Shown here piece by piece: positions 1 through 11,900 of a stretch of DNA of 60,000 nt (the first letter of the stretch is position 1; the number at the start of each line of letters is the position of its first letter). Under the pieces are notes generated by a model. The model was not told the DNA's origin and searched no databases. It was given only the letters and a program-made list of their open reading frames with translations. This DNA comes from Liolophura sinensis (taxonomy: Eukaryota; Mollusca; Polyplacophora; Chitonida; Chitonidae). The DNA lies in the NCBI RefSeq assembly GCF_032854445.1, contig NC_088300.1, positions 26,271,608 through 26,331,607 on the forward strand, read 5' to 3'. Made by a program: the position numbers and the translations under genes.

Positions 1-234
1 AGCGCTGTAAAAGTTAAAACACTTAATATTTTGTCCAGTGAATGTAACATCTTTTCCTTCGTCAGCTGTGATATCCTTCAAGTCAAATACACTAAATTCG
101 GTTTTGTAACTGTCACTTGCCCAACACCCTAAGTCGTAAAACTCCTTCCCGCCTCTAACAAAATGGTCCAAAGCTCTGCCTTCTTTTGGTGTATGTGTGC
201 TGATAAAACACCTATGTAGTTCACAAGTACCACG
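1..234 (-). CDS. Partial exon of a PAN/apple-like secreted protein gene, running off the left edge
   Basis: An open frame of 78 codons on the minus strand begins after a splice-acceptor-like TTCTTTGACAG (acceptor dinucleotide at 235-236) and stays open to base 1. The protein begins RGTCELHRCFISTHTPK, passes through GGKEFYDLGCW, and ends near NIKCFNFYSA. The CEL core followed by a GGKEFYDLG segment resembles the second half of the PAN-like exons at 15.5 and 33.2 kb, where C-x-LLG is followed by a W-x-V-Y-H-E-L-N-G type segment. It is therefore read as an exon of a third family member in the same orientation. The upstream in-frame TGA just before the acceptor supports an exon boundary here. Domain assignment is inference from pattern only; the gene continues beyond the window. 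Confidence 0.5.
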
Positions 235-1289
235 CTGTCAAAGAAGGAAGCGATGTGTCCGACTGCGATTGGACTCTTTTCTTGTCCGTCCTCGTGTCTC
301 CCATTATGAAGGGCACTTTAGTTCACACCTTTCACTGTTTCTCCGGTTACAGACAGCAGCGACAAAAAGCTTGTCAGGTTAGAACTGCCCAAAGCATCTC
401 CAAACATATAATGGCTAAATGTTTCCCTTAAAGATCCACAATATATTTTCTTTGTCTACCTTATAGAATATATGTACTTTTGCTAAGCCTGCTTTTGATG
501 TATCTGTTCACGCAATATTTTAGCACTCAATCTTTTAGGCCACACAAGGCGCCACATTCCCTTGTTAATTAGACCAAACTGACTTCATTAACAAACATTC
601 TGACGCAAACAATATGTTACAGATGATACAACAGATATCTTGTATTGACCCTTCACCATTGTTTCCCGTACAGCAGATCTAGTGTTAAATACCAGAGCAC
701 TTAACGCTATGGTTCACTCACACAATGACAAAAAAAAAACTTTGCCCTATTGTTTACATCAGAAATATAGATTTCAACAGTGGCAACAACAAAATCTGAG
801 TTGTAATTCAAGTTGCTCCTTTTCTCATTCACACTTAAATCTCTTTACAATGTTTGATAGATTATCTCTGTCCTAGAAAGCCTTTTACACAAATACAAGA
901 AATAGATGTAAAATCTGTAAAATGTCCAGTCAGCAGATGACAATTCTTTGAAAACCAGCTGGGAGATTTTGTTTTCGGGAACACAGATATGTAACGACAT
1001 TTATATCTTTACCTCACATTCTTTGAATAAATGTAAATTAATATATTTTATTATTTTATTAATATAATTGTATTAATCTATTTATACTTTTCGGGGTTAG
1101 CAAACTGCTAGCTGACCCTGGTCGTAAGTGGGTTACCTCGGCTAAACTCTGGCTGGAATTTAGAAGAAAGAATCATGATACGAGATTTTAAATCACATGC
1201 AATATCTCAGTCTTACCTTGGAGAGAACATCTTAAAGCAAGGAAAAAGTGGAAACCTTAAAACTCGCGTCTACGAAGAGTTCAATACCG
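235..1289. other. No gene seen
   Basis: AT-rich sequence with only short open frames on both strands and no codon pattern or motif I recognise. If the exon at the left edge is real, this is intron or 5' flank of that gene. Confidence 0.5.
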
Positions 1290-1344
1290 AACACCCGCCT
1301 AGAAAACGGGAGACCTGGGGCTCGCCCTGCTACAAGAAGACACA

Positions 1345-1345
<1 letters not shown>
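1290..1345 (+). repeat. 3' fragment of a SINE of family B/C ending in a CACAGTATAT motif
   Basis: The stretch CCTGCTACAAGAAGACACAG matches the segment that precedes the 3' module in the SINE copies at 14.0, 22.7 and (reverse) 58.95 kb. The rest of the 3' module is missing because the sequence runs straight into the TA microsatellite. Confidence 0.5.

Positions 1346-1431
<86 letters not shown>
1346..1431. repeat. (TA)43 microsatellite
   Basis: An uninterrupted TA run of 86 bases. It grows out of the CACAGTATAT motif of the adjoining SINE fragment, which provides the seed. The Tyr-Ile repeat frames that cross it are not genes. Confidence 0.97.
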
Positions 1432-1433
<2 letters not shown>

Positions 1434-2139
1434 GAGTCATGTGATTGAAAACATTTTAAGTGCGATGTAAAACTTTAAGCATACATATATACACGTTCAA
1501 TACCGAGCAGAGAATCTGAGGGTCAGAGAATTTGAGGACTTTACCACTGTCATTTTTCATGAGATCTTGGTTATAATAGATGAGTTTTTTTTTGAAGACC
1601 ACTGGCCTTTCTCTATACCAACAGTGAAGTAACACCGAATAATGATGCCATTTTAGGTCAATATTTCGGTTTACTTTATCAAAACCATTATTAAACTTAT
1701 AAGGGATTATGTAATGCACACTGAACTGTGGTAACTACAAACGCAAAGCATGAGACCTGGAACTACAAAAAGCAAGTAACTAGAAATATATATACAAGCA
1801 TGATCAATTATTGCAGCTATCGGAGCAGGTATTTAAGTGACTACATGTAGCTATTTACTGACAACTATTTATTTCACACTTGTATTGACCTATCAATGAA
1901 CTGAAGCGTGCTCCATTGATTGGCCCTGTCAGTGATTTGTGTGCTGCATAGTAGGTTTCGTACTAAATGTGGTGAATATATTTCTTAACTGGATCAGACT
2001 ATATACAGTACTCAGTAAGTTTAGTTGTCTCTTCATAAAATTCCTCTGTTACTCATACGGATTTCTCCAAAGTGGTGTAAATATCTGCACATTACGTGCG
2101 GGAAATGTAGGCGTGTTCACTCCAGAAGCTCCACATCGT
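1432..2139. other. No gene seen
   Basis: AT-rich sequence with no supported coding, RNA or repeat feature. Confidence 0.5.
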
Positions 2140-2460
2140 AAATATAAGCGTCATGTCCGACATTCGTATACCATTCGTAGTCCGTAAAAGACCTTCCAAG
2201 TCGATAATCGCAAGATCCATTTCCAAAACAACGGTTTAACACTAGCTCCCAAAGACAAAGGTATGTAAGAAATTATACAAATAGGAAATAAAGCCGGTAT
2301 CACACAGGAGAGGAGCAGTCATCAGTTTTCAATGATGTCGGGCAGACAGTGGATATCCCAGGCATGAATTCCATATCAAAGTTCAAATTCGTAGTCCATG
2401 AATGAGTTCCAGGTCAAATAACAATTAAAAAAGGTACGTCAGTCGCGCTTTGATTGCGAC
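2140..2460. repeat. Dispersed repeat, interrupted copy
   Basis: Bases 2140-2180 (AAGCGTCATGTCCGACATTC and following) and 2415-2460 (TCAAATAACAATT then CAGTCGCGCTTTGATTGC) together match one contiguous block at about 17545-17635 in reverse orientation. Here about 230 bp separates the two halves. The motif TTCGTAGTCC occurs at both ends of the extra piece, as a short flanking duplication would leave. A weaker third copy lies near 7626-7665. Confidence 0.6.
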
Positions 2461-2535
2461 TGTTCAAAAGTCATCATGCAGATGTAATGAACATGGCTGT
2501 CTTTAAGGCCCCTAGCCCCAGGTTAAGCCGTATTA

Positions 2536-4188
2536 TAGTCTCGGCCACAATGGTTGGTGTATTACGTTGACCTATAATATAATGGCATTTGCATAATAAT
2601 GGTATCCACTACAACCTAATTTGGATGTTGTCTTTCCAAATCACTATAAGTTGCATCTGAAAGGAGCGGCAAACCCAATAAAACACGTTCCGTCTACTGC
2701 TGGCGGGACTATATAAGAACGGCATACCATTGAGCTATCATTCGTAGACCAGATAAGTTGGCATTGCAGACGGGTTTGTTTGATACAGCCAGACAACAAA
2801 AAACGTCATTCAGTATTCTCGGTATGTTATAAGCATGCCGGGTCCCTGTAGTTCAAAAACAAGATGGCAGATAGTGACCTTGGACGAAGAGGGTTATTCT
2901 AAATTGGACATTGCCAGAAGAGCCAGGATAGGGCGTAACACTGTTACCAGAGTGTTAGCCTTGTACCGAACGACTGGTCAAATGGCACCTGGCAAAAGTA
3001 CAGGTCCGCAGCGCAGAACGACTGCACGTGACGACCGTCATTTGCTGCAAAATAACTAGACGGAACCGGGAAAAAACCGGCGACATGGCTACGCGATCCA
3101 ATGGGTCCAGACGACCAATGTGGCAGTTTCCGTACGAACGACACGACGGAGGTTGATTGAACGTGGCTACAGGAAAGACGACTGCTCAGGAAGCCCCTTC
3201 TAACACGACGCCATCGCCTCCACGTCTAGCATGGGCAAGACAATGGCGACATTTGATAGTCGGTCACTGGCGACATGTGGTGTTTGCCGATGAATCAAAT
3301 TTATCTCATCCATAAATGTGATGGGAGGGTGCGAGTTCGTCGACTGGTAGGAGAAAGGTTCAATGATGGCTGTGTGCAGGAAACAGTGGCACGAGGAGGC
3401 GGATCCGTCCACGTGCGGGGAGGAATGCACTCCAGAGGGAAATCAGCTCTTATCGTGTTGAGGGAAAACGTAAATGGGGTGCGCTACAGGGATATCCTTG
3501 AGCGTAACATGATACCGTGGGCTCGGGCAGAGTTCCAAGACAATTATGCGTTCCAAGATGACAATGCCACTCCACATAGGGCCCGCGTAGTTCGCGATTT
3601 CTTGAAAAATCATAACGGCAATGTCAGACCCCAGCCTTCTAAATCCCCGGATCTGAATCCGATGGAGCACATGTGGGAGGAGTTAGACCGCGCAGTAAGG
3701 TCAAGGTATGTGCAGCCTCAAAACCAAAGGCAGTTGGAAACAGCACTTTTAGAAGAGTGGACAATATCCCTGATGTTCGGCTGGAGAACCTTGTTGAGAG
3801 TATGCCACGTCGTTTACAGGCCATAATGGACGTCAGAGGTGGTCACACCAAATACTGAGATGCTGGAACTGGCAAAGATAAGCATTGACATTGTAGCCAA
3901 TCAAATGTACTCGTAAAAGACCGGCTTGATTTGAAATGATTTAGGCTTTGATTTGTCTCATGGTTTCAATGAATTTCCTTTATTCTGAGTAGTCCCATCT
4001 AAATTAATCATTAACTGTCTACGAATTGCTGTAGGATGTCGGTAGTAGATTTGATAAATGTCAAAGTCCATACAGATGACAAGAATTTTTTATAACTAGT
4101 TATGGGTCGCACAAAACAAGTTTTATTTTAAGTTTATTCGTCAAGATTCAAGCAAATTACCCATGCACCAACCATTGTGGCCGAGATA
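2536..4188 (+). mobile_element. Degenerate Tc1/mariner element with terminal inverted repeats
   Basis: A 21-bp inverted repeat (TCTCGGCCACAATGGTTGGTG at 2539-2559, complement at 4166-4186) brackets a broken Tc1-type transposase. Both repeats are bordered by TA (2536-2537 and 4187-4188), the expected target duplication of Tc1/mariner insertion. The length, about 1.65 kb, is usual for Tc1 elements. The bases just outside the conserved 21 bp have diverged, so the exact tips are approximate. Confidence 0.85.
2835..3858 (+). pseudogene. Tc1-family transposase pseudogene (DD34E)
   Basis: The family cuts and pastes DNA at TA sites. The first segment (2835-3056) carries the N-terminal helix-turn-helix, with DEEGYSKLDIARRARIGRNT, and ends at a stop. 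Pieces of the linker follow in other frames. The catalytic domain shows the first Asp in FADES (about 3285), the second in FQDDNATPH (about 3555), and the Glu in SPDLNPMEHMWEE. There are 34 residues between the second Asp and the Glu, the DD34E spacing typical of Tc1. At least one in-frame stop and about three frameshifts (near 3170, 3300 and 3760) break it. The true C-terminus, ending GGHTKY, is read in a different frame up to 3858. It cannot make active enzyme as it stands. Confidence 0.92.
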
Positions 4189-4552
4189 CAGTTCGAAAAT
4201 GACGAGCGTTACAGACCTTAACCGAACAGATTGTGATTCGAAAGTAACGGACGATTACGTCTTTCCCGTTAATATGTAAGGATCTCATACTACAAGATTC
4301 GCCATCTATGATGTTACACATGACATGCTGGTCTGTATAAAAGCTGTCTACAAGATAGACGGTTACACTCGGCAACCAGCGCCATCTGTGTTGTTAAATA
4401 CAATGGTACGCAATAGTTATGTACATAAGGATAACAGCGCCGTCTATGTGGATTGATCACAATGCAGATCCAGAGATCTGAACGCTCTGTCCATACCTGC
4501 CAACGAGAGTGTTAAGCTCATTGTAAAATTTGAGAAACTTAGAATGAAGGCG
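4189..4552. other. No gene seen
   Basis: Right flank of the Tc1 element; nothing recognised. Confidence 0.5.
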
Positions 4553-4637
4553 TTTGATGGAGTATCCTTGACAAACTAGTTTGATGGAGTATCCTTGACA
4601 AACTAGTTTTGATGAAGTATCCTTGACAAACTATTTT
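4553..4637. repeat. Tandem repeat, three copies of about 27 bp
   Basis: The unit GATGGAGTATCCTTGACAAA plus CTAGTTT occurs three times in a row; the third copy has one substitution (GATGAAG) and an extended T run. Confidence 0.9.
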
Positions 4638-7600
4638 TTAAACTAACAACTTGTGACGCAGATTTAAGTCATCACACACCGCCGTCCTATAAGCGAAAAA
4701 TTCCTCAGCATGGCGTTCAACAACAATAGGCAAAATAAATTCATAAAACAGATGATTCAGAATTTATTTATAAATCTTCACTGCCACTCAGTATACAGGA
4801 ATAAGCCTAATTTTTGTCCACACGGAGTCAGTCAAAGATAACTGGGTGGACACCATCATGCTGTTCCAGTAAGATATAGGGACGTTGACTACTGTGTTGC
4901 TTAACAAACAAGTCTTCTACAACACAGAGACAGTGGTGATTGGTTTGAATGATGTTGGAAACAACAGTGCCGTTAGCTAGCAAACAAGCAAGCAGTTAAC
5001 AATGATGTTAATCAATAGATTTGTATCTATGACGCAAAAGCACAATTTTATCTCATCATCCCTCCGATTGTCGTTTTTGTAATCGCTAACATGGTAAATT
5101 TTAAATTATAAATTGTCTTCTTTTGCCCAGCTAATGGAAGGAACACCAGCGTTTAGAGGATGGTTTATGTTTTGTTTCTGGTTGAAAGAAACAGGGCATT
5201 GTCAACATACTGTGTATTTTCTGTCGTTCATTCGGCTTTGATAGGTCTACTATTGAGTGACGATATGCGTCACGCTATGCGTGATTCTGAACAATTCGCA
5301 TGCATTTGTGAAGACAATTCATGATAAGTGGAATGCTAACTAGTCGATAAGTTCAGAGTTACAGAGACATAGCTTTACAAACAGCTGCATGCTTGGAATC
5401 ATTTAAACTTTGAAATCAGTCCAGTGGCATGATTTTGCTACTAAAGATCACAATTAGTTAGCCTGTATGATTTCGTCTTTGAATTTCATTCTCTTTTCAT
5501 CTAGTGCTATCCTAGTAAGCGGTAGTATATTACTCGAATTCCTTGCTTAATTGGAAACTAATTCTGCTTTGACCCATGATGCACTGGACCATTTGCCAGT
5601 TATCGACCTGTTGTCGACGCTCTACCGCTTACTCTCAGTAGTGTTGTGATTTTATATTGGTATAGTCTGGTAAAGAACTAGCCTTGTGGACATTTCGCGT
5701 TCCACGGTGCACGCTGAAAGTACCATGCCAAAACATATACACTGTTCACTGTAGGTTATCAGATTTAGGTGTCGTATTTTTACTTAATCTCCGATGCATT
5801 CGTAGTCGAGCTGAGAAACTATTGCCTTTTTCTGAAATCTACAGGATCTTGACCAGTCGGATTTTAAATTTCAAGGTTTTCAGGTTTGTCTAGTATATCT
5901 AGCTAGAAATGTTTCCCCAAAACACTAATAAATAAGAAAGTAAATATAAACAAATAAGTAAACAAATAAACAAATAAGGAAATAATAAGTCAATAAACTT
6001 TGCCTATTCTGAGCAGCTCTTTATTTTTTGGTGCCTAGAAAAACATAGGAAATCTTGACCAATAAGGTAAGCACAGAGTACCGTTGAACCGTAAGCGTAA
6101 CCGTTAAAATCTGGCCTCTTGTCCATTTACCTCTATTAGGGCTTCATTCTTTCTGGCCATTCCCCGACATGTAAAGCTTTAAAAGTACCAACTTCAGTTC
6201 CCTGTCATCACGGATTAAGCAGAATTAGATAAAAATATTGCGGTGGTGTTGAACGCAATTTCTATTAGACGTTATGCACAGGTATAAGGTGTTGTCATCA
6301 AATTTAATAAACACTAACATCAAAACATGTTCACGCTGTTAAAAGTTCTCTGTGACGTGCATAAAAGCAACCGCGAATCTCACTTCAAAATATTTTTTGA
6401 AATGAAATTTCAAATTATATAGAGCATAGATTTATTTAATAAATAATACATTTTATGAACAGGTGGATTCGTCAGTAACACTTTTGGTCTAAAATTGCAC
6501 TGGCTATATTCCTGATACACAATTTTAGTTTTTTTTTCATAAAGTTTAAACAGTTGTTAAAGTCAGCAATAGCATGTACTGATCAAGACAGGTATACAAC
6601 ACGTTATCAAGACACTCTCTCTTATCTGTGCCCACAGAAATAAACATGGCGGCTTTCAGATTACGACTCACCGTGATTCAGTGAGATTCACAATGAGATT
6701 CACAGTTGACTGTTAGGCTTCCTTCTCTGGTGCAAGATTATTGTTTCTGCTGTTTCTAGGTCCATACTTGCTGTGCTTGTCTGAATTTAGATGCCCCGTT
6801 CTCAATACCTGTGTGACGTTGCCGACAATCTGCAGACGACCATGCTAGCTTTTGTGACCTTGGTGACCAATCAGCAGACGACGACGCCAGCTCGTGTGAC
6901 CATTTGCACAGTCTAAGTTCTTTGAAGGTCACTTGTCTTCCAGCATTGAGGTGTGCCTATCTGTACGTTACATGTGGGAAAGTTCGTCAATAGCATGCCA
7001 AATATCGATTAACCTGACTGCTTCCAAATAGGTGTGGGATTTTTTTGATAGGACATTGATAACAAACCAAGAAATCAAACAATCAAGAAAAATGCATATG
7101 CTAAAATTGCATTGGACATCACTGCGATCATGAAATCCTATACAATCATTCTAAAGTCAAAGGATTCTAAATCAATAAAGTCATCATAGTCGATGATGCT
7201 GCATATGTTGTTATTGAGTCTATTGAAGATGCATATCTTTCACATCTGAATAAGAACAGATATCACAAGGTCGTCCGCACTTCCAATCTGGTTTGCTGAA
7301 AGAAATAAGAAAGTTGACATGTCGACACATAAGATACAGATTTTCGAGGTACTTTTGAGATATGAAGAATGTTACTTTGGACTTTGTTTAGTACTGTATA
7401 GGAAGTATATTTAAACTAATATGCTTTTTGAAAGGTTTGATGGTATTCTAGCATGGCAGAATACTGATTCCATTCAGTCGTTTAGACCATACCTTGCGTC
7501 TTTCCAACATCATTAAACTGCTGACTTCTTCTCTTTGCTTGATTCCGTCCTATTTTTGTACTTTCTAGTTCTTTGGTGTTATACGTCGTTTTGATCAATG

Positions 7601-8609
7601 GCCTTGCAATTATTGACCTGGAACGTCCTTAAAGGCTGACGACTGGTATACGAATGTCTGTTTCGACGCATAGATGCACTACACTTGGGCATCAGCTACA
7701 CGTATTTTGTAACGTGAAATAACTAAGTTGGCGGTTGGCAGTTAACAGTTGGCTATTTACAGGGTCATACAAGTGACTACGTCATAAAAAGTTAATATGC
7801 TATATCTTCATAAATAATGCAGCTTAATGTTAGTTTAATGTTAGTATTGGCAGCCATGCTATTAGAGCTATTGTGTATAACGATTTATTTGTTATTGATT
7901 TAATTGGGGCGCTATTGTTAGTCTACACGTAAATATATCTTGGTGTAAGGCGAATTTCATTTGGGAACAAACGAGATCGATAGCTGTAACATGTCTAGAG
8001 GCTCGTAAGTGTAATGTAATAATGAGGCATGGATCGATTAAAATGGTGACCAAGAGTGAGTACAAAACCCACATTACTGCCTTATATTCAAATATTACGT
8101 GACTATATATGACCAGTCGACATTTTGGAGCAGACACGCATTCAAGGCCGATCTAACATGCCATGCACATTTGATCGTCGTTTGTCACGCGGGCTTATTG
8201 TACATGTCTTCGTCACTCTTATCTTCTATTATTGGCTTCTGGTATCATTAAATAAACATTTAGGCCTACATACCACTTTAATACTCTCACATCTAGCCTT
8301 CATGTGATGCCGTAGCTATTTAAGTGCGCTTTTAATGGAGCTCTTTATGCATCCATATACCAACCAGTGGAATTGTTTATCGAAATGGAAATGACAGTTT
8401 TCAGGTTCCGTTTGACCGTTACTAGCTATAAGTGCTTTTAAGTTTATATTAGTGAAAGGAGTTTTGAAATGGGATGGTTTGTATACTATTTTAGTTTGAG
8501 ATAATCTCTAATAACGTAAAAGTACAAATAAGTTTTTCAATCTTCATATAATATAAGTCACCTTTCATCAATCCTTCCACAAAAACATTATAGAAGTATC
8601 AAGTATAAG
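4638..8609. other. Long stretch without a recognised gene
   Basis: Only short frames and simple sequence. Bases 5920-5995 are an A-rich run built on AAATAA and AAACAA. Bases 5585-5640 resemble dispersed repeat family D (best seen at 26.9 kb). Bases 6090-6150 resemble 16025-16090. If the gene at 8.8-15.8 kb has further 3' exons, they should lie here on the minus strand with a phase-1 acceptor, but I could not identify one. Confidence 0.45.
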
Positions 8610-8717
8610 AAGGACAGGTTCTGTCCAATTTCCTCTCACCACAGTGCTGGTCGCCATCGTATTAGTGAAATATTCTTGAGTACAGCATAAAACACCAGTC
8701 AAATAAGTAAATAAAAG
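8610..8717 (+). repeat. SINE family A, 3' fragment
   Basis: Contains GTGCTGGTCGCCATCGTATT, AGTGAAATATTCTTGAGTAC and the CACCAGTCAAATAAGTAAAT tail. The tRNA-like head is absent. It lies directly 3' of exon 4 of the minus-strand gene, starting within about 50 bp of the splice donor. Confidence 0.85.
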
Positions 8718-8764
8718 AAAGAAGAATGCATGCGGAAAAAGCTTCTGACCGACACGAAGCTTAC

Positions 8765-8925
8765 CATCAGCCCACCGACCCATCTGACTACCAAGAGCAT
8801 AATGAAAAGTGGGATAAGCTGTCTTAAAGGTCCAGCTACAGACGTCTGACCCGTCCAGCACCAACAACCATCCTTCGTCCACGTGGCATCCACCAAAATG
8901 TGAGTTGATATAAAACTTCCTATAG
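8765..8925 (-). CDS. Exon 4 of PAN-type gene copy 1
   Basis: 161 bp, the same length as exon 4 of copy 2. The acceptor is TTTGTTTTCCAG; the donor is GATG followed by GTAAGC. Encodes YRKFYINSHFGGCHVDEGW, then CSWTF and GSQMGRWAD. It begins in phase 2 and leaves in phase 1. Confidence 0.75.
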
Positions 8926-11900
8926 CTGGAAAACAAAGATAAATCTTGAAGTGATATGTAATGAGATATTCATCACCAGCACTTTTCACTACGGAATTTT
9001 GTTTCTCAGTCTGTTTAAGAATAGTTTATCGTTTATTTGTTTTTCCTTTCAAACACGATGCAATATCCTTTTTTTATCATTTTGACTTGCCTTGAATATA
9101 TGTAAATGTTTATGTGTCGAGATTTTTTGTTCCGACTTTTTCTTACAGAATTCGTTATAAAACTAAATGATAGCGGAACACATTTGATACTAGTGAAGAT
9201 ACTATACTATGGTAGGGTTAATGATATCATAAACCTGAAAGAAAATATATTTGCTTGATTGATGTTTCAAAGGAAGTCAGCTATAGTTCACTTCCATGTA
9301 CGCTACAGTAGTAGGTTTAAATGGTAGAGAAACATATTTCAATCGAAAGCAGGATACTTACGCTTTCTAAAAAGGTATCATACCTTATTATTTTCATGAG
9401 ATTTCACCGAATAACATGAAGAGCACTGTACAAATGGCTGTTGTGAGCCGAGGCAGCCATCTTTAGAACTTTATCCAATCAAACACATTGCTATGAGACA
9501 TGTCAGAGTGCTGTGATGTAGCCTTTACCCATTCACTCCATGAAGTGACATATGATAATGCAGAATTAACTACTACATTTCTCTGACTTTATTAGAGTTG
9601 TAGAATTAAATTTGCTTCTTCGTCTTTTTCGCATACAAGAGATGTGTGTTTCTGTTATCTTTTATAATATATCTGAATTTCGTGATAACTAGGTCAGCAC
9701 TGCTGTCATCTCAGAAGCCACCACTACAAAACTGAAGCATAAAATCCAGCGAAAATCGAATGCCTAGATCGGCCTTAGCAGTACTTAAGTTAACTGCCGT
9801 TTGCTTCAGAACTGAGCATGAATCTAGTTGTACAACAATCCTATTATAGTTTTGAAAGCATTTAATATGGGGTCAAATCACCATCACAACCCCTCCGGAA
9901 GTTATGATCTGAACCAGAAATACTTCAGCCGTACATCTGCAGCTAGGCTATTGAAATAGGGTCGCTAGAGTTCCTTGTAAATGATATAGTAAGCCTACTG
10001 TATCAATAGTTCAAGCAGTGGAAGAAATATTCTTCCAGTATGTTCAACTTCCGAGAAGCTTATTCATCAATTGGGCCTTCTTCGCCGAGGTCTACAACAT
10101 TTATCCGGCATAGTCTACTGCTTAAAATTGTTATACGGAATATATCTTCGACGTTAGAAAGCTAGAGTAAACGTGATGTCACCTTTCTTTCGGTAATGGA
10201 GACGTGCAGAAGCTGTGTCAAGAGGAGGTTTATAGGGTTGAAAAAAATCTAAGTAAATATTTAATGGCGGTTTAAGGCATTTTGAATGGTAGTCTCTCAG
10301 AGGAAATAAACAATAGTCAGGTGTTATTAGTCATTATCCAACGATACAAATATCCCGCATGCCGTCTTTCTCACTCGTTACACGTCTGAAGAAGACCTAA
10401 ATCTTCTGTTCTCTGAGCAAATAAATACGCCTTCGACTGTGAAGTGATTAACCCCTTGGGCGATGGGTGAATTAACTGAACTGTATAGCTTGTAAAGCGA
10501 AACTCGATAATTAATCGCTTTCAAAGCGTAAAGTTTATGCCTGGGAAAAACCGAAGCGCCCAGAGTAACCCAGCAACATTTGTTTTAAGAGCAACAGTTG
10601 GATTTGAACGCCCAAAGTCAATGGTCAAGAGCCCGATGGTCCCACAGAATGGCCCATCTGAGCCAGCGAAACCCCCTAAAAGCTGTTGTATTAACATTTT
10701 GGGGGTTGCATCAGGCGTGGTATATAAATACAATTTTTCTTTATACACCTACTGGTCTTTATAATTTTCGAGAGATATGGTAAAGTAGTTGACTTCAGCG
10801 TTAACATCCAGATCTGTCCACGGTGAAGAGAGAAGGTTGCTGAGGGAGAACCAGGAGGTCTTGCTTGTCCCTGAACCACTGAAGCGCAGACGGACAACCT
10901 CGTGACTGTTTGTGTACAGCGAAAAGATGACCTGTAAATAATAAAATTATATCGTTAAACAAACAAATCCTTATTGGTATTTGACTCACGATCCTAACCT
11001 GGTTCCGGATGCGCTGAGGTGGTTAAAGTTCCACTTCACGAGTTCGAATCCAGCTCTCCTTGCTTCAACTCCAGCTCTCGTTGTTCTTTAACACCAAGAG
11101 GTTTGCCAGGTACCTGAGGAGCGGCGACCAGGCTTCCACAGCCCGTAAAGCTGATCGGCAAGACAAGTGAAAAAATACTTAACACGGCGCTAAACACCAA
11201 TCAAATACATAAATAAAAACGAACGACTCTGAACTACCCCAAATAAATATTTTTTCTATTACCCTTCGCTCCCTTTTTACTACATACAGCGCACTGCTTG
11301 GCATCGTGCCAAATCTACATTATCTGTGTCGTAAGATACCCCGATCACGAGACAGAAGCGTTTGACTTCTGGACTATGGGTCTATTGTAGTTCTATGGGT
11401 GGATAGAGGTTGTTATTTACACTGAATAAAGCAAACGACAAATACAAACAAAGAAACAAAATGGCTATTTTTTTCTGTCAAAGCGAACGTTTATTTTAAA
11501 GGAGAAAAGTATCAGGTTACAGATAATTTAAAGCCCATAGGGATGTTTGAATGCTACACAATAAGGGATAATAATGGTTTCACGAAAAGTTGTTTTTTTT
11601 TACATATCCACTTGATATTTCTTCATGCGAGTCTTTCTTTGAGCGGACTCTCCTAAACGTCCCAGTTGACCACAAACCATGGTATGACAATCAACCAATG
11701 GGTCATGTTACGACCCAAACTGCCTGTATTATAAAGAGATGGCTTGTTCGAAATACACGACAGTTTCGCCCCACAAAAAAGTAACCAAAACCAGCAGATT
11801 TTACTTTACAACGATTTATTAGGTTTAACACGAACAGATAACAAGACTTTTACAAATACTAAAATACTTAAGTTTAACAAGAAGGATAGCAGTATCCATA

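Noticed and set aside
1175-1448. Two plus frames with long Tyr-Ile repeats
   Set aside because: They are translations of the (TA)43 microsatellite.
8568-8764. C-terminal extension of exon 4 of PAN-type copy 1
   Set aside because: The frame runs past a consensus splice donor into a SINE, so it is not coding.
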